The translations under genes were made by a program, and so were the position numbers. A stretch of 64,000 nucleotides of DNA from contig OZ231127.1 in assembly GCA_965153355.1 (NCBI GenBank), positions 47,926,001 through 47,990,000 on the forward strand, in the 5' to 3' direction. Under the pieces are notes generated by a model. The model was not told where the DNA came from. It saw only the letters and a program-made list of their open reading frames with translations, and searched no databases. Shown here in pieces: positions 10,661 to 21,625 of this stretch. This stretch comes from Flaccisagitta enflata (lineage: Eukaryota > Chaetognatha > Sagittoidea > Aphragmophora). The stretch's first letter is position 1. Each line of letters begins with the position of its first letter.

Positions 10661-12503
10661 AATCTGCTGGTTTAAGTCTGCTGGTTTAAGTCTGCTGGTT
10701 TAAGTCTGCTGGTTTAAGTCTGCTGGTTTAAGTCTGCTGGTTTAAGTCTGCTGGTTTAAGTCTGCTGGTTTAATTCGGCTGGTTTAAGTTGGCTGGTTAA
10801 GGTCTGCTGGTTTAAGTCTGCTGGTTTAAGTCTGCTGGTTTAAGTCTGCTGGTTTAAGTCTGCTGGTTTAAGTCTGCTGGTTTAAGTCTGCTGGTTTAAG
10901 TCTGCTGGTTTAAGTCTGCTGGTTTAGGTCTGCTGGTTTAAGTCTGCTGGTTTAAGTCTGCTGGTTTAAGTCTGCTGGTTTAAGTCTGCTGGTTTAAGTC
11001 TGCTGGTTTAAGTCTGCTGGTTTAAGTCTGCTGGTTTAAGTCTGCTGGTTTAAGTCTGCTGGTTTAAGTCTGCTGGTTTAAGTCTGCTGGTTTAAGTCTG
11101 CTGGTTTAAGTCTGCTGGTTTAAGTCTGCTGGTTTAAGTCTGCTGGTTTAAGTCTGCTGGTTTAAGTCTGCTGGTTTAAGTCTGCTGGCTTAAGTCTGCT
11201 GGTTTAAGTCTGCTGGTTTAAGTCTGCTGGTTTAAGTCTGCTGGTTTAAGTCTGCTGGTTTAAGTCTGCTGGTTTAAGTCTGCTGGTTTAAGTCTGCTGG
11301 TTTAAGTCTGCTGGTTTAAGTCTGCTGGTTTAAGTCTGCTGGTTTAAGTCTGCTGGTTTAAGTCTGCTGGTTTAAGTCTGCTGGTTTAAGTCTGCTGGTT
11401 TAAGTCTGCTGGTTTAAGTCTGCTGGTTTAAGTCTGCTGGTTTAAGTCTGCTGGTTTAAGTCTGCTGGTTAAGTCTGCTGGTTTAAGTCTGCTGGTTTAA
11501 GTCTGCTGGTTTAAGTCTGCTGGTTTAAGTCTGCTGGTTTAAGTCTGCTGGTTTAAGTCTGCTGGTTTAAGTCTGCTGGTTTAAGTCTGCTGGTTTAAGT
11601 CTGCTGGTTTAAGTCTGCTGGTTTAAGTCTGCTGGTTTAAGTCTGCTGGTTTAAGTCTGCTGGTTTAAGTCTGCTGGTTTAAGTCTGCTGGTTTAAGTCT
11701 GCTGGTTTAAGTCTGCTGGTTTAAGTCTGCTGGTTTAAGTCTGCTGGTTTAAGTCTGCTGGTTTAAGTCTGCTGGTTTAAGTCTGCTGGTTTAAGTCTGC
11801 TGGTTTAAGTCTGCTGGTTTAAGTCTCTGGTTTAAGTCTGCTGGTTTAAGTCTGCTGGTTTAAGTCTGCTGGTTTAAATCTGCTGGTTTAAGTCTGCTGG
11901 TTTAAGTCTGCTGGTTTAAGTCTGCTGGTTTAAGTCTGCTGGTTTAAGTCTGCTGGTTTAAGTCTGCTGGTTTAAGTCTGCTGGTTTAAGTCTGCTGGTT
12001 TAAGTCTGCTGGTTTAAGTCTGCTGGTTTAAGTCTGCTGGTTTAAGTCTGCTGGTTTAAGTCTGCTGGTTTAAGTCTGCTGGTTTAAGTCTGCTGGTTTA
12101 AGTCTGCTGGTTTAAGTCTGCTGGTTTAAGTCTGCTGGTTTAAGTCTGCTGGTTTAAGTCTGCTGGTTTAAGTCTGCTGGTTTAAGTCTGCTGGTTTAAG
12201 TCTGCTGGTTTAAGTCTGCTGGTTTAAGTCTGCTGGTTTAAGTCTGCTGGTTGAAGTCTGCTGGTTAAGTCTGCTGGTTTAAGTCTGCTGGTTTAAGTCT
12301 GCTGGTTTAAGTCTGCTGGTTTAAGTCTGCTGGTTTAAGTCTGCTGGTTTAAGTCTGCTGGTTTAAGTCTGCTGGTTTAAGTCTGCTGGTTTAAGTCTGC
12401 TGGTTTAAGTCTGCTGGTTTAAGTCTGCTGGTTTAAGTCTGCTGGTTTAAGTCTGCTGGTTTAAGTCTGCTGGTTTAAGTCTGCTGGTTTAAGTCTGCTG
12501 GTT
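10661..12503 (+). repeat. 14-bp satellite, TTTAAGTCTGCTGG, about 131 copies
   Basis: A nearly perfect head-to-tail array. Rare variants include tttaattcggctgg, ttgaagtctgctgg and single-base deletions near 11470, 11826 and 12264. High homogeneity suggests recent expansion or ongoing homogenisation. Confidence 0.97.
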
Positions 12504-12864
12504 TGGGTCTGGTTTAAGTCTGGTTTAAGTCTGGTTTAAGTCTGGTTTAAGTCTGGTTTAAGTCTGGTTTAAGTCTGGTTTAAGTCTGGTTTAAGTCTGG
12601 TTTAAGTCTGGTTTAAGTCTGGTTTAAGTCTGGTTTAAGTCTGGTTTAAGTCTGGTTTAAGTCTGGTTTTAAGTCTGGTTTAAGTCTGGTTTAAGTCTGG
12701 TTTAAGTCTGGTTTAAGTCTGGTTTAAGTCTGGTTTAAGTCTGGTTTAAGTCTGGTTTAAGTCTGGTTTAAGTCTGGTTTAAGTCTGGTTTAAGTCTGGT
12801 TTAAGTCTGGTTTAAGTCTGGTTTAAGTCTGGTTTAAGTCTGGTTTAAGTCTGGTTTAAGTCTG
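12504..12864 (+). repeat. 11-bp satellite, TTTAAGTCTGG, about 32 copies
   Basis: Directly continues the 14-bp array. The unit equals the 14-bp unit minus three bases (GCT or an equivalent shift). The switch occurs at one point near 12500, after a variant GGTTTGGGTCT, and the shorter unit was then amplified alone. Confidence 0.96.
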
Positions 12865-12951
12865 ATTTTCGATAAAAAGATACAATAAGGAGTCAGGTCA
12901 GTTCAGTTATTTTTGTCCTGCACGCGACTTATAGGTGTTGGCCTTGTTTTG

Positions 12952-13572
12952 TACTATCTTGCTAAAAAGTATATCGACAAGATACAGTACAGTTCATTAT
13001 TTCATCCAATTATGCATTTAACATTTGTAAAATATTACTTCTACTTTTTGTGACCTTCCTTGGCATCAATTTCAGCTTTCATGCGCCTTGGTATGTTTTT
13101 GTAAAGCAATTTAAGGTAAGATGGCGTGGTGTTCTCCCCATCCGGAGAGCGCTTTTTTTCAGCGCAGTCTTCAACATGGCGGATTCTTAATCTTGCAGTT
13201 TCTTAATTTGAATTCACAATGCAATCAGTTTGAGGTCTGGACTGTTTTAGGCTATCTAAGAAACAACTTGACGCCTTGGTGAATTCTTTGTTTTCACGGC
13301 ATAGCGCGCCAGAGCAATACTCTCCCTCAACTGTTATCTTCCATAATTTTCTAAAGTTTTAAAATGCAATTTTTTCACCATTTTCTATTTGAGGTAGCAA
13401 CTTTGTTATGCTCGTCATTTCTAAACAAAGAAACTTAGAATAATGCAGTTTGCGCCATTTGGTCGGAAATTCGATGAAGTTTCCAGAATTCAACAATTTT
13501 CATATGTTTACATTATTATTTGGGTAGTTTTGTCCCATAATGCTTGTCGATATACATATTAGCAAGATAGTA
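12952..13572. mobile_element. Element with 30-bp inverted ends (621 bp)
   Basis: Left TACTATCTTGCTAAAAAGTA continuing TATCGACAAG (12952-12981) is repeated in inverted form at 13543-13572 with two mismatches. The interior has no transposase-like frame. It abuts the right end of the satellite-bearing element. Confidence 0.6.
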
Positions 13573-13574
13573 TT

Positions 13575-13925
13575 TTTAAGGACATGGTCTTTTTCTTATA
13601 TATTTTTAAAAAGAGGCCATGTTTTTGGAAATGCAAATTTCTTTATTTCTATGCAATGATATAATTTCACTTAACAACAGGAGTCAGATGACAAAGTATA
13701 ATTTTCGATAAAAGATCTTCTTTTTTCTCCCTTTTTGCAATTCATCATGTACATCAAATCTGTACTTCAGAGATTATCTATGCAAAATATTATTGTTCAA
13801 CACTTAAATACTTTTTCAGAAAAAAAAATTATAAAAAATGATGTGAAAAATGTTAAATAACGCATGAAATTTCTTCTTCCCGTACACTGCGTCTTAATGG
13901 TCTTTGCTTGTTTTTAACACTTACA
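13575..13925. repeat. Dispersed A/T-rich repeat with ACATGG core hairpin
   Basis: The segment with 'ggacatggtctttttcttat' and 'agaggccatgtttttggaaa' forms a hairpin. The flanking text to 'cccgtacactgcgtcttaat' recurs inverted at about 37470-37865, and a related hairpin lies at 19003-19166. Confidence 0.55.
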
Positions 13926-14000
13926 GTCCCTTGCCCGGCAAATTTACTGGCCCCCGTTTCCTGAATAGTAACATTCATCTGTAAACCTTTTTCTCTTCAG

Positions 14001-17000
14001 TTCTGACCGAGTGCCAGCGCCAACGGGAATCTGCCCTCAAATTTGGCAATTATGCGCCCTCATGCGACATCAACGGAAACTTCAAACCCCTTCAATGTGG
14101 AGCTGGATTTTGTTGGTGCGTTTATGCCGATGGAACCAAGATTGCTAACACCAAGTGCGACATGGCTCTCTCGGCTTTGACAGACGCTAAATGTCTCCTG
14201 CACAGGAAAGGTGAGTGATCGAATGAGCTTGAGGCAGTTGGGTGCTTTACGTAGCAAATGTTGGTGTTTTCTTGGAATAGTTAATTTTAAGATCAATATT
14301 TTTTTATCTTTTCTATTTTTTAATAACTTTTTTTGAGGATTCATTTTTTATAAGACAATAAGAGAAGTTTTATGATAACATAGATGTTATGCTGACATGA
14401 GCTTTTTTCTTTAAACTAATTAAAATAAGCTTTCCTAATTTTTATTCTGATATTTTAAAACAAATAATTGTATTCTAAGAAAAACAAGGCCAACACCTAT
14501 AAGTCGCGTGCGAGACTTAGTATGACTTAGAATGACTTAGTTTACGCTTAAATGACTTAAAATCACTTAAAGAAATAAAATTTTAAAAAAGTAAAATAGG
14601 GACCGACCAACCGACAGACGGACAAAGCTGGGTATAGTCGCGTGCACGCGACTAGATTATATAGGATTATATTGGTTTTAGGATTTCTGGAGGGATACAC
14701 CACTTTTGCTATGCTAAGCGCCTTATTGAGGCCGTTAAGATTTTTAGGTGCGCCATAGCACCTCTATGAGAGGCTGTCTGTTGGTCGGTTGGTCGGTCGG
14801 TTGGTTGGTCGGTCACGCTCGAGTTGAAAATCTCAAAAAGAAGCAAAAATCACTGGATCATTCAGAAATATGCTTGGATGATTTTTAGATGCGCCATAGC
14901 AAAAATCACTGGATCATTCAGAAATATGCTTGGATGATTTTTAGATGCGCCATAGCTCTGTCCGTCCATCTGTCGGTCACGCTCGAATGAAAAATCGCTA
15001 AAAATGTTTGAAATCAATAGAAAGTCATTTCGTTCATCATAAATGATACTAATATATCATAAATGATATCATATATATCATATATATCATCATATATATC
15101 ATATATATCATATATATCATATATCATATATATCATATATCATCGGGAAAAAAGTCGAAGTCTGTCTTCGACTTTTTGACATATTCGAGAGAAACAGGGT
15201 TTTCATTTTCTTATGCGAAAGTTGGGGAACTCATCCGGCTGATTGAGGCCTCCGATGAAATTTATAGGGTAAGTAAATTTAATAATTCTCTTTCATTTGG
15301 CGCCAAGCAGAAGTCTCTGGGACAAATATTTTTCGCGCTATGATTTTTTAAAGATTTATTTATGAAAAATAAAAATAGAATTTTTTTTTATTTTTTAAGA
15401 TTTTGTGTAGGATCAATAAAGGAGTGTATATATGTTTACTTGAGCATGCAAATACAAAAAAACATGTTTATGAGCACAACTGCTCATCTGTGAGGCATTT
15501 TGAGCATTTTAGCTCATTTAGCTCACTTGGCTTAGTCTATTCTTTCTGATTTCAAAAACAACAAATGAATAAATATTTGCTTGTTTAAGCAAGCAAAATA
15601 AAAAAACACATGTCAGTGAGCAGAGCTGCTCATCTATAGGGGCATTTACAATTATTCTAGCTCATTTAGCTCATTTACCTTGCTCTTTTACTCTGATTTT
15701 AAATAGGATAAATACAATAATGTTTTGACCTTAGCATGCAAATACAATAAAGCATGTCAGTGAGCAAGGCTGGTTGTCTGGTTGAATTTGAATATTTTAG
15801 CTCATCTGGCTCAGTCCTATTTTTCTCTGATTTTCAGTGCAATCAATACATACAATTGCTTTTGATTTGATCTAACAAATAAGAAAAATTCAATGACTGA
15901 AGATAAAAGCATGGTGAAAAGTGACCAATGCTTACGACTTTTTTCCTCACGGCGACAGCCGCCATTACTGGTATATCATATATATCATATATCATATATC
16001 ATATAGCATATCATATCATATCATATCATATATCATATCATATCATATATCATATCATATATCATATCATATATCATATCATATATCATATATATCATAA
16101 ATGATACTGATATAATCAGCTACGGTTAGGTCTTATAGAGCTGGGGATAGGTCGGATAGGTCTGGTGATAGGTCGGATAGGTCTTAGGATAGGTCTGAAA
16201 GAGCTGGGGATAGGTCTGATAGAGCTTGGGAAAGGTCTGATAGAGCTTGGGAGAGGCCTGATAAAGCTCGGGATAGGTCTTAAAGAGCTAGGAATGTTCT
16301 GATAAAGCTCGGGATAGGTCTGATGGAGCTAGGGATAGCTAAGGATTAATAATGCCCGGCGGGATAGGTCTGATAGAGCTAAGAATGGTCTGATAGAGCT
16401 AGGGATAGGTCTGATGGAGCTAGGGATAGCTATGAATTAATAACGCTCGGCGCACCGTCTTGGCCCGTGTATCCGGCCTTGTTTTGTTGCAAATTGCTCA
16501 TTGACTGTCACTATCAGCCACATAATTTCATTTGCTTTGGCTTTTTATTTTCAGATTCTACTCCCGTTGTCTTCAAACCCCTTCAATGCCGAGCCGGATT
16601 TTGTTGGTGCGCCTATTCTGATGGGACCAAGATTCTTAACACCAAGGTCATCGCGGCCCTTTCTACTCTGACCGATGCTAAATGCGCCTTCTACAGGGTT
16701 ACACGTAAGTGCTCCATCTCATTTACCAGTAATGAGGTCAAATCCGATTGCTTGTGATTCACTTTAGATATCAATCTACCCTTTCCTCCCTTCCAGCTCC
16801 TAGTCCCATCGACAGCCTCAAACCCTTTCAATGCGGCGCCGGATTTTGTTGGTGCGCTTATGCTGACGGAACCAAAGTCCCTAACACCAAGGTCGCCATG
16901 GCGTACTCCACACTAACGGATGCTAAATGCATGATTTTGAGGATGAAAGGTTGGTACTCAGAATAGTTGTTTATTTCTTCTGGTTGATAATACACATTTT

Positions 17001-17312
17001 TGCCGCATGGCTGATAATAATGGTAACATTTTTTTTTCAGTTCCGACCCCTACAAAGGAAGTCATTGTTCCGGTTGGCATGACCAAGCGTCAGTGCGCTT
17101 GCAAGATGGCGCTGAAGCTGTCCACTTCCGGCTCGTCTTCCGCTTACACTTGCGACCCTCATCTGCAGCAGAACTACCTCATCTGTCAAGACGATGGTAC
17201 CTTTGAGTCCAAGTCCTGCCCGGCTGGAGAAGCTTGGAATTACATGGAGAAGACCTGCTCTGACAAGATGCGTAAATGCCGGCCTATTCCAGCAGCTTGT
17301 GCTGCATTGTAA
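14001..17312 (+). CDS. Secreted thyroglobulin type-1 protein with C-terminal chitin-binding-like domain, 5'-incomplete
   Basis: Four exons, all phase 1: 14001-14210, 16555-16704, 16797-16949 and 17041-17312, with clean TTCAG/TCAG/TTCCAG/TTTCAG acceptors and GT donors. Exon 1 encodes a complete thyroglobulin type-1 module: ECQRQRESALKF, then SCDINGNFKPLQC, then GAGFCWCVYADGTK, then the final Cys. Exons 2 and 3 repeat only the second half of that module (FKPLQC/LKPFQC, GFCWCAYxDGTK, LTDAKC) and lack the first two cysteines. The last exon carries QCACKMALKL, then a peritrophin-A-like Cys pattern (YTCDPH, LICQDDGTF, SCPAGEAWNY, KTC), and ends in TAA 17310-17312. Thyroglobulin type-1 modules often inhibit cysteine proteases or bind matrix, so an extracellular role is inferred. 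The signal-peptide exon was not found. The first intron (2.3 kb) is full of mobile elements. Confidence 0.88.
14483..14653 (-). mobile_element. Helentron-like family A element, compact copy (171 bp)
   Basis: On the plus strand: AAACAAGGCCAACACCTATA, then AGTCGCGTGCGAGAC, a few aatgacttag repeats, GACCGACCAACCGACAGACG, and GGGTATAGTCGCGTGCACGC ending GACTA. Lies in intron 1 of the thyroglobulin-type gene. It is the best unexpanded relative of the 3-kb element at 9890-12946. Confidence 0.8.
14742..14960 (+). mobile_element. Family B fragment followed by a 54-bp tandem duplication
   Basis: TTTTTAGGTGCGCCATAGCA, then TCTATGAGAGG and (GGTC/GGTT)n up to CACGCTCGAG, is a family B 5' end. The block 'gcaaaaatcactggatcatt' to 'tttttagatgcgccatag' then occurs twice in tandem (about 14847-14955), the second time leading into another (GTCC)n start. 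Confidence 0.65.
15050..15142. repeat. (TATATCA)n satellite-like repeat, left part
   Basis: Alternating ATATC/ATATATC units. The same repeat resumes at 15972-16100, so the family C element at 15143-15971 was inserted into one continuous array. Confidence 0.85.
15143..15971 (+). mobile_element. Helitron/Helentron-like element, family C copy 1 (829 bp)
   Basis: Begins TCGGGAAAAAAGTCG and ends with CGACTTTTTTCC, then a small CGGC/GCCG hairpin, then CCATTACTGG. The base 5' of the element is A and 3' is T, inside an ATATC array that continues on both sides. TC start, CTRR end, a hairpin just before the end and A/T insertion are Helitron hallmarks. The inverted GGAAAAAAGTCG motif lying internal to the hairpin is like the asymmetric inverted repeats of Helentrons. 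No Rep/helicase frame is present, so it is non-autonomous. Confidence 0.7.
15972..16110. repeat. (TATATCA)n repeat, right part
   Basis: Continuation of the array at 15050-15142 after the insertion, as runs of atatcatatc. Confidence 0.85.
16130..16440 (+). repeat. GGATAGGTCTGATAGAGCT tandem repeats
   Basis: About 12 degenerate units of 22-28 bp (ggataggtctgatagagctn) within intron 1 of the thyroglobulin-type gene, ending in CGTGTATCCGGCCTTGTTTT (16467-16486). That is a family A 3' terminus, so this too is an expanded element core. Confidence 0.75.
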
Positions 17313-18017
17313 TCTTGTGCTGCATTGTGATCTTGTGATGTTGAAATTCTTTTAATTTCCATTTTTATCGCTTCGGCAAGTTGTGCCGCATTGTAGTTCT
17401 GTTTTATTTCCCGTTTTTATCGCTTTGGCTTTTGTATCTCAATACTGACAAGACATTTATCCATGCCTCTGCTTCAATCGTTTGTTTATGCTTATGTGCC
17501 ACGTGTTAGTGAACGTACAATATGCCCCTGTGCCACGCACGTGGCTTGGACGCATTCTAGGGTCTCATTTCGGTCAATTGCGAATTCCCACGGGCGCATT
17601 TTTGAGGGCCTCGATTGTCCGCGATTTTAATGCCACATGAAATGGCCAATGTTTGTAATGGACCTTTCTTGACACTGAATTATGATATTCTACTCATCAG
17701 TATATGACAGAGGCACACAAAGACTATTCTGACTATAAAGACTATACTGACTATAAAGACTATACTACCGAGAAAGCTTCGCCATCTTCCATTAGTTCAG
17801 TGATAGAATTAGGTTTGGAAGCATCATTTCGACTTCTTATATTTCCTGTCAAGGGTGCGAGACCGTTTACTAATCACGTAGATATTTATGTAACCAAGGG
17901 TCGGACGAAGAAACTGGGTGCTCGATGCTCTCCCAACGCTGATGGAATATATTCTTCTTGCAGCATTTGTCGCGGTGTTACAGTCCCGCATTTCAGCAGC
18001 AGAAAATTTCACCGTTT

Positions 18018-18523
18018 ACAGTCAGTCCCAATTCCGCATTCATCCATATGCTCGTATCTCAACATATTTCGGCAAACCAAAACTTTTTCCATCTTGGCAT
18101 ATTTCGATATGTCGAAATATGGCTTACATAAGTTTCATTTTTTCAGTTGTGTCTTTTGTAAGAAAAGAATCAATTCCATGTAGCTGTTTGTCTTGTTTAC
18201 GGTCTTCAATGATTTTGACACCTAACTTTTAGAAGAAATTGATTTATGAATGCTGCACCCTTCAATCACATCATTTGATTTTGTTATCCTCCTTTCTTTT
18301 TAACCTCACCGATTAAATAAATAAGTTCAGAGCCAATTATTTTAGAGTAAATAAGAACAGAACTTGATAATCGCTTAAGTACCTCCTTTTGAGTGACGAA
18401 CTAAAAGGGAAAGATGAGTCATATTTCGATATATCGAAATATGCCCAGATAAACCAAGTTGCGTTATCTCGTAATATGATCAGATATGGTCATATGGATG
18501 AATGCGGAATTGGGACTGACTGT
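18018..18523. mobile_element. Element with perfect 33-bp terminal inverted repeats (506 bp)
   Basis: ACAGTCAGTCCCAATTCCGC plus ATTCATCCATATG (18018-18050) is repeated exactly in inverse at 18491-18523. Inside, both arms carry the palindrome CATATTTCGATAT-TCGAAATATG (about 18095-18120 and 18420-18445). No transposase frame is seen. Confidence 0.8.
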
Positions 18524-18589
18524 TTAAGCGCCATAGGAAATAGAATCGGTACACAATTGGAAAATCAGTATTAGCTATTTCGTCAAGCT

Positions 18590-18690
18590 TTTTAGATGCG
18601 TCCATCAGAAACGCATCTCTATAAAAAGGTCTGCCCGTCCGTATGTCCCATCTGTCTGTCCGTTGGTCCGTTACGCCTGTGCAAAAACGA
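18590..18690 (+). mobile_element. Family B-type 5' fragment
   Basis: TTTTTAGATGCGTCCATCAG, then AACGCATCTCTATAAA, then (GTCC/GTCT)n ending GTCCGTTACGCC. The dyad around GATGCG/CGCATC parallels GTCGCGTGCACGCGAC in family A. Confidence 0.55.
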
Positions 18691-19002
18691 CTTTTCTCAG
18701 CTGTCTTTGGTTATAGTGAGATCCTATGACGCACTGAAAATTAAACTGGAAGAACTTACCCAGAGGACATAAGACACGGTTTTTTTGAATGTGAGATTTT
18801 CACTGCCACAGCCAGTTTTTCACTTGGTAGATAAATTGATCAGCCGCTTTTATTGAGCTACCCAGAACATGTGGATGTATAGTTTGGTTGAGAATTTGCA
18901 TGGAAATATCATAGGGATGACGTTTATAGTGTAAACATTATCAATATTTGAGTAAAAATACCACTTTTTCTGAATAAAATTTTCTTTTATCATTAGACAA
19001 GC

Positions 19003-19166
19003 CTCACGAAAAATTCTTAATTTGCATAGAAAATGACTTATTCAAAAAACTAAAAACATGGCTCTTGTCCAAAAACACATAAGAAAAGAGCCATGCTCTT
19101 GGAAATGCAAAAAGTTTCATCTGGAAGCAGATTAAGAATTTTTCGCAAAACCTCTTGACAATTTTT
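19003..19166. repeat. Hairpin repeat with ACATGGCTCTT core
   Basis: 'gaaaaattcttaatttgcat' and its inverse 'agattaagaatttttcgcaa' flank 'aacatggctcttgtcc' and 'agagccatgctcttgg'. Related hairpins lie at 13575-13680 and 37745-37865. The short minus-strand frames across it are not treated as genes. Confidence 0.55.
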
Positions 19167-19576
19167 ATCACTCCCTTTTCAGTAAATCGATTTCCTATTC
19201 CCTTTCTTTTTCCCAGTATGTGGTTCATATAACGTATCTCTGCCACAAATCTAGACTGAAAGAGTGCATTGATGTGATTGCTGCACATAATCAGCAGAGC
19301 AAGGCAATACTGTAAAGGAAAATCATATAAGTAGTGCTAAAATACAACTGGCGAAAATATCCCATGATCGCGCCAAGCGTGTCATAATTACCATTTCCAT
19401 CGCTGATTTTGGTCCAGTCAATATCTCTATCATTTTTTTCCAACCTTGACATGTTATTTAGAATCTCCATTCTGTTATCGCCAAATGAGATAAATGCAAA
19501 TTGATTGAGAGAAATTCGATGATGAAGTGCCAAAAAAGTGAAGAAAGTATTTACAATCATCTCATTTATGCTTGGA

Positions 19577-19711
19577 CAGAATTACAAATTTGCATAGAAA
19601 ATCAAAATATCAACAAAATAAGAACATAGCGCGCTCAGTACATGATTTAGGAATCGCGCTATGTTCTTATTTTGTTGATATTTTGATTTTTTATGCAAAT
19701 TTGTAATTCTG
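19577..19711. repeat. Long perfect hairpin, 57-bp arms
   Basis: 'cagaattacaaatttgcata' through 'agaacatagcgcg' (19577-19633) is followed after a 21-nt loop by its inverse (19655-19711), with about one mismatch and one extra base. Probably a small palindromic MITE; it would fold strongly in RNA. Confidence 0.85.
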
Positions 19712-20154
19712 TGTAGGTCATGGTAGAATTACAAATTGTATTTTTCTATGTTTTTCGCCTATTTTTCAACGATAAAATGAGAAGTTCAGAGGTCAAAACT
19801 GGCATGTGAAAGTTTATCCATGCAAAATATATCGATTCACAACTTTTTTGAAAACACCCAAGAAAAAAATTTCCGCAAATTTCATTTTATAAAAATCACG
19901 ATTCATTAGGCATGGGTAGCAAATTCTATGCTAATTTTCAGTGCGACCTATACTGAAACAACCAACATGTTTTGTGAGCCGGGCCTTTTCTCCCTGTCTG
20001 TTTGTCCATCTCTCTCTGTATATTTTACACGATTAATACACATAGACAGCCCGGACGCATCATTGCCTGGTCGGGCTTGTTTAATACAGTTCTGAATTTA
20101 TCACACTATACAATATGGCGACGTTTGTTCAATTGTCTACACGCTCTTGACTTA

Positions 20155-20744
20155 CTATCTTCACAAAAAAAATCTTTCCGCACGTTTTAGCGTATATCTC
20201 TGCTTAAATTTGTCCAATCCATAAAAAATCGGTGACAAAATTAAAGCTCTTCAAATTATCTAGCGATCTATGCAAACCGCATCTCTCTAACCCATCGCGT
20301 TCAAAAGTTATTCAACTTTGAATGAAATGTTTCAATTTCGTCTTTTCCATTCCATACAATCTTCATACGATATCATTTCACTCTTTTTAAAATCATTTTT
20401 AAACAAATTTAGCTAGATAGATGCGGTTTGCGTAGACTGCTTGCTAATTTGAAGGGCTTCATTTATGTCACCTATTTTTCTAGGATTCATTGAGTCTCTT
20501 TGGAGCTTTAAGTCTAAATGTAGCTAAAGAAGAGATAACAAAAATGGCTTGAATGATTTGGAACGCCATCACTCCAAAGTACCTTTAGAAGCACCAGGAA
20601 TCGCTACCCCAATTAATGGCGGCCGTGATTCAGTTGAGGGTTGCTGACACAAATCATTGATTGATTTGCGATTGACTGGTGATCCTTAACTAGTCAACAA
20701 ATGAACTTATTTTCAAGGTGGAAAGATTTTTTTTGTGAAGATAG
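20155..20744. mobile_element. Palindromic TA-flanked MITE (590 bp)
   Basis: Ends CTATCTTCACAAAAAAAATC and its inverse, each bordered by TA (20153-20154, 20745-20746). Inner arms pair, for example 'gcaaaccgcatctctcta' near 20275 with 'agatagatgcggtttgc' near 20415. Confidence 0.65.
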
Positions 20745-21010
20745 TAGTAACAACCTTGTTTATAGCAACGTTGAGGCTCAAATTGTCAAAAGAATAAGAA
20801 CATTAATAGCAACATCGTCAGCCTCAGAAAAATAAAACAATACTTCAGCCTCATGCTAAATTATAACAACTTTTCTCCTGGATTTGATTTTATTCCCGTT
20901 TCTTTTAATTGTCACATGCGGCACTTTCATAGAAAAGGCAGCTTTTTCTTCTTTTGAGTCGTGGTATCCCCTTTGTTGAAATAATTTTGTTCCTGGTTGT
21001 AATCCTTCTA

Positions 21011-21625
21011 CAGTACCTTCCGAGCAAACCCGGCTAAGACTGGAGGATCAATTTTTGTTACTTTAATTGTATTTCCTAAATTTCAATTTTGTATTAAACT
21101 TTATTAAAAGATACTTAATTCCTTGAACATATTTTGCTGTCAAAAATAATAATTCGTGAAATCAAAGTGCATAAAGACATCAATTTGGAGTCTTCTAACC
21201 CAGACTATTAGATTCAGCAGAAAATTTTACCTATCTTAGACAATAAGAATAGCTCAATCAGACAATTATTACAGATTTTATAGCTTTTTAAAGTTTTTAA
21301 AGACAATTGTCCTAAAAATTTTTAAGACAATTGTCCTTAAAAAATTTAAATAACTATAAAATCTTTAATTATCTGATTGAGCTGTTCTTGTTATCTAGGA
21401 TAGTATAGGTAAAATTTTCTGCTGCATCTAATGGTCTGGGTTATAACACTTTAAATTGATATCTTCATGCACTTTGATTTCACAAGTTATTTTTTTTTAC
21501 AGCAAAATATGTTCAAGGAATTAAGTATTTAATTAAGTTAAATACAAAAAATAAATTTTTGGAAATGAAATTAACGTAAAAAAATTAATCCTCCAGTTTT
21601 AGCCGGGTTTGCTCGGAAGGTACTG
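21011..21625. mobile_element. Full-length palindromic TA-flanked MITE (615 bp)
   Basis: CAGTACCTTCCGAGCAAACC through nearly the whole left half is mirrored in the right half, with the axis near 21320 (paired acaattgtcct motifs). TA lies on each side (21009-21010, 21626-21627). Tc1/mariner-like termini, no coding capacity. Confidence 0.85.

Larger units (their letters stand above)
9890..12946 (+). mobile_element. Giant family A (Helentron-like) element, core expanded to satellite
   Basis: The left end AGTCGCATGCACGCGACTCT followed by ATAACCCGCTCTGTCGGTCC is the 5' terminus of family A. The right end CTGCACGCGACTTATAGGTG followed by TTGGCCTTGTTTT is its 3' terminus, as in the 170-bp copy at 14483-14653. 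Between them lie degenerate GTCATTTTAA-type repeats (9950-10450), a T/G-rich stretch (10450-10660), about 131 copies of a 14-bp unit and about 32 copies of an 11-bp unit. The small copies contain only a few GTCATTTTA repeats at this place, so the 3-kb size reflects tandem expansion of the core. Confidence 0.75.

Noticed and set aside
10661-12864. Possible CRISPR-like array
   Set aside because: The units are contiguous with no spacers and the genome is eukaryotic; it is a satellite.
17704-18183. ATG-started frame of 159 codons (KDYTDYKDY repeat start)
   Set aside because: Starts in a 12-bp tandem repeat and runs into a transposable element's inverted repeat; no splice sites or family match.
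19291-19560. Minus-strand frame with DIDWTKISDGNGNYDTLGAI
   Set aside because: Looks somewhat protein-like but has no supported splice sites and no match to the missing glutamate receptor domains.
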